Notes under the pieces: generated by a model
What the model was told of the DNA's origin: nothing
What the model saw: the letters and a program-made list of their open reading frames with translations, nothing else
Database searches by the model: none
Assembly (NCBI GenBank): GCA_046753625.1
Contig: JBHHUB010000122.1
Span: 1 to 12,476 of the forward strand
Source of the DNA: JADFOB01 sp046753625
GTDB taxonomy: Bacteria; Planctomycetota; Phycisphaerae; UBA1845
Direction of reading: 5' to 3'
Length of the DNA stretch: 12,476 nucleotides
Shown: positions 12,472-12,476 of the stretch, piece by piece
How the letters are laid out: the number at the start of each line of letters is the position of its first letter
Numbering within the stretch: the first letter of the stretch is position 1
Program-made: the position numbers and the translations under genes

Positions 12472-12476
12472 AGCGA

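Noticed and set aside
12202..12476. Open frames on both strands ending in ALYC
   Set aside because: The shared ending arises from translating the two arms of the inverted repeat. The rest has no recognisable homology, and the codons cover hairpin structures.

Overview
The window reads as a stretch of a high-GC bacterial chromosome, most likely a member of the Planctomycetota. That is an inference from protein style: very large secreted multidomain proteins with dockerin-like tails, a surface-sorting tail of the form VPAVSDWG + membrane helix + Arg, a tricorn-type protease with a periplasmic/lipoprotein leader, and a sigma54 activator of the GAF/AAA+/Fis type. All protein genes lie on the minus strand. 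The only plus-strand gene is a tRNA-Ser(GCU).

Layout from high to low coordinates, in the direction of minus-strand transcription. At the right edge (about 12227-12476) is a hairpin-rich block bounded by an imperfect inverted repeat. It abuts the broken end of a tyrosine-recombinase (integrase) remnant that sits beside the 3' end of tRNA-Ser (11793-11883), which looks like the scar of a tRNA-associated integrated element. A stretch of about 750 bp without a convincing gene follows; it contains an 11-bp stem with pseudoknot-like topology. Then comes a gene with a very good promoter, Shine-Dalgarno and signal peptide. It encodes a six-bladed YWTD beta-propeller surface protein, but the sixth YWTD motif reads '*W' (TAA in place of a Tyr codon), and the rest of blade 6 and the surface anchor continue in frame behind that stop. 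Next are a divergent acyl-CoA dehydrogenase homologue, a sigma54-dependent activator with its own good sigma70 promoter, a 1181-residue secreted metzincin-type metalloprotease with PPC, jelly-roll, split FN3-like and dockerin modules, and finally a tricorn-family protease running off the left edge. The tricorn gene is also interrupted by a single in-frame TAA, in its acidic/lysine-rich linker, while the reading frame stays open and conserved in character all the way to the window edge.

The genes do not form an obvious pathway or one operon. Intergenic gaps are 130-390 bp, and several genes have their own promoter or Shine-Dalgarno signals. Three are secreted or surface proteins (propeller, metalloprotease, tricorn protease), which suggests an envelope/extracellular proteolysis theme. 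The acyl-CoA dehydrogenase and the sigma54 activator are neighbours, but I see no credible -24/-12 promoter in the window, so the activator's targets are not visible here.

The strongest oddities are the two independent single-codon TAA interruptions in otherwise well-preserved genes, a FN3-like domain apparently split by a 240-residue insertion, phased direct repeats just upstream of the propeller promoter, and the inverted-repeat element that coincides with the break in the integrase. I found no CRISPR array, no rRNA and no intact transposase.
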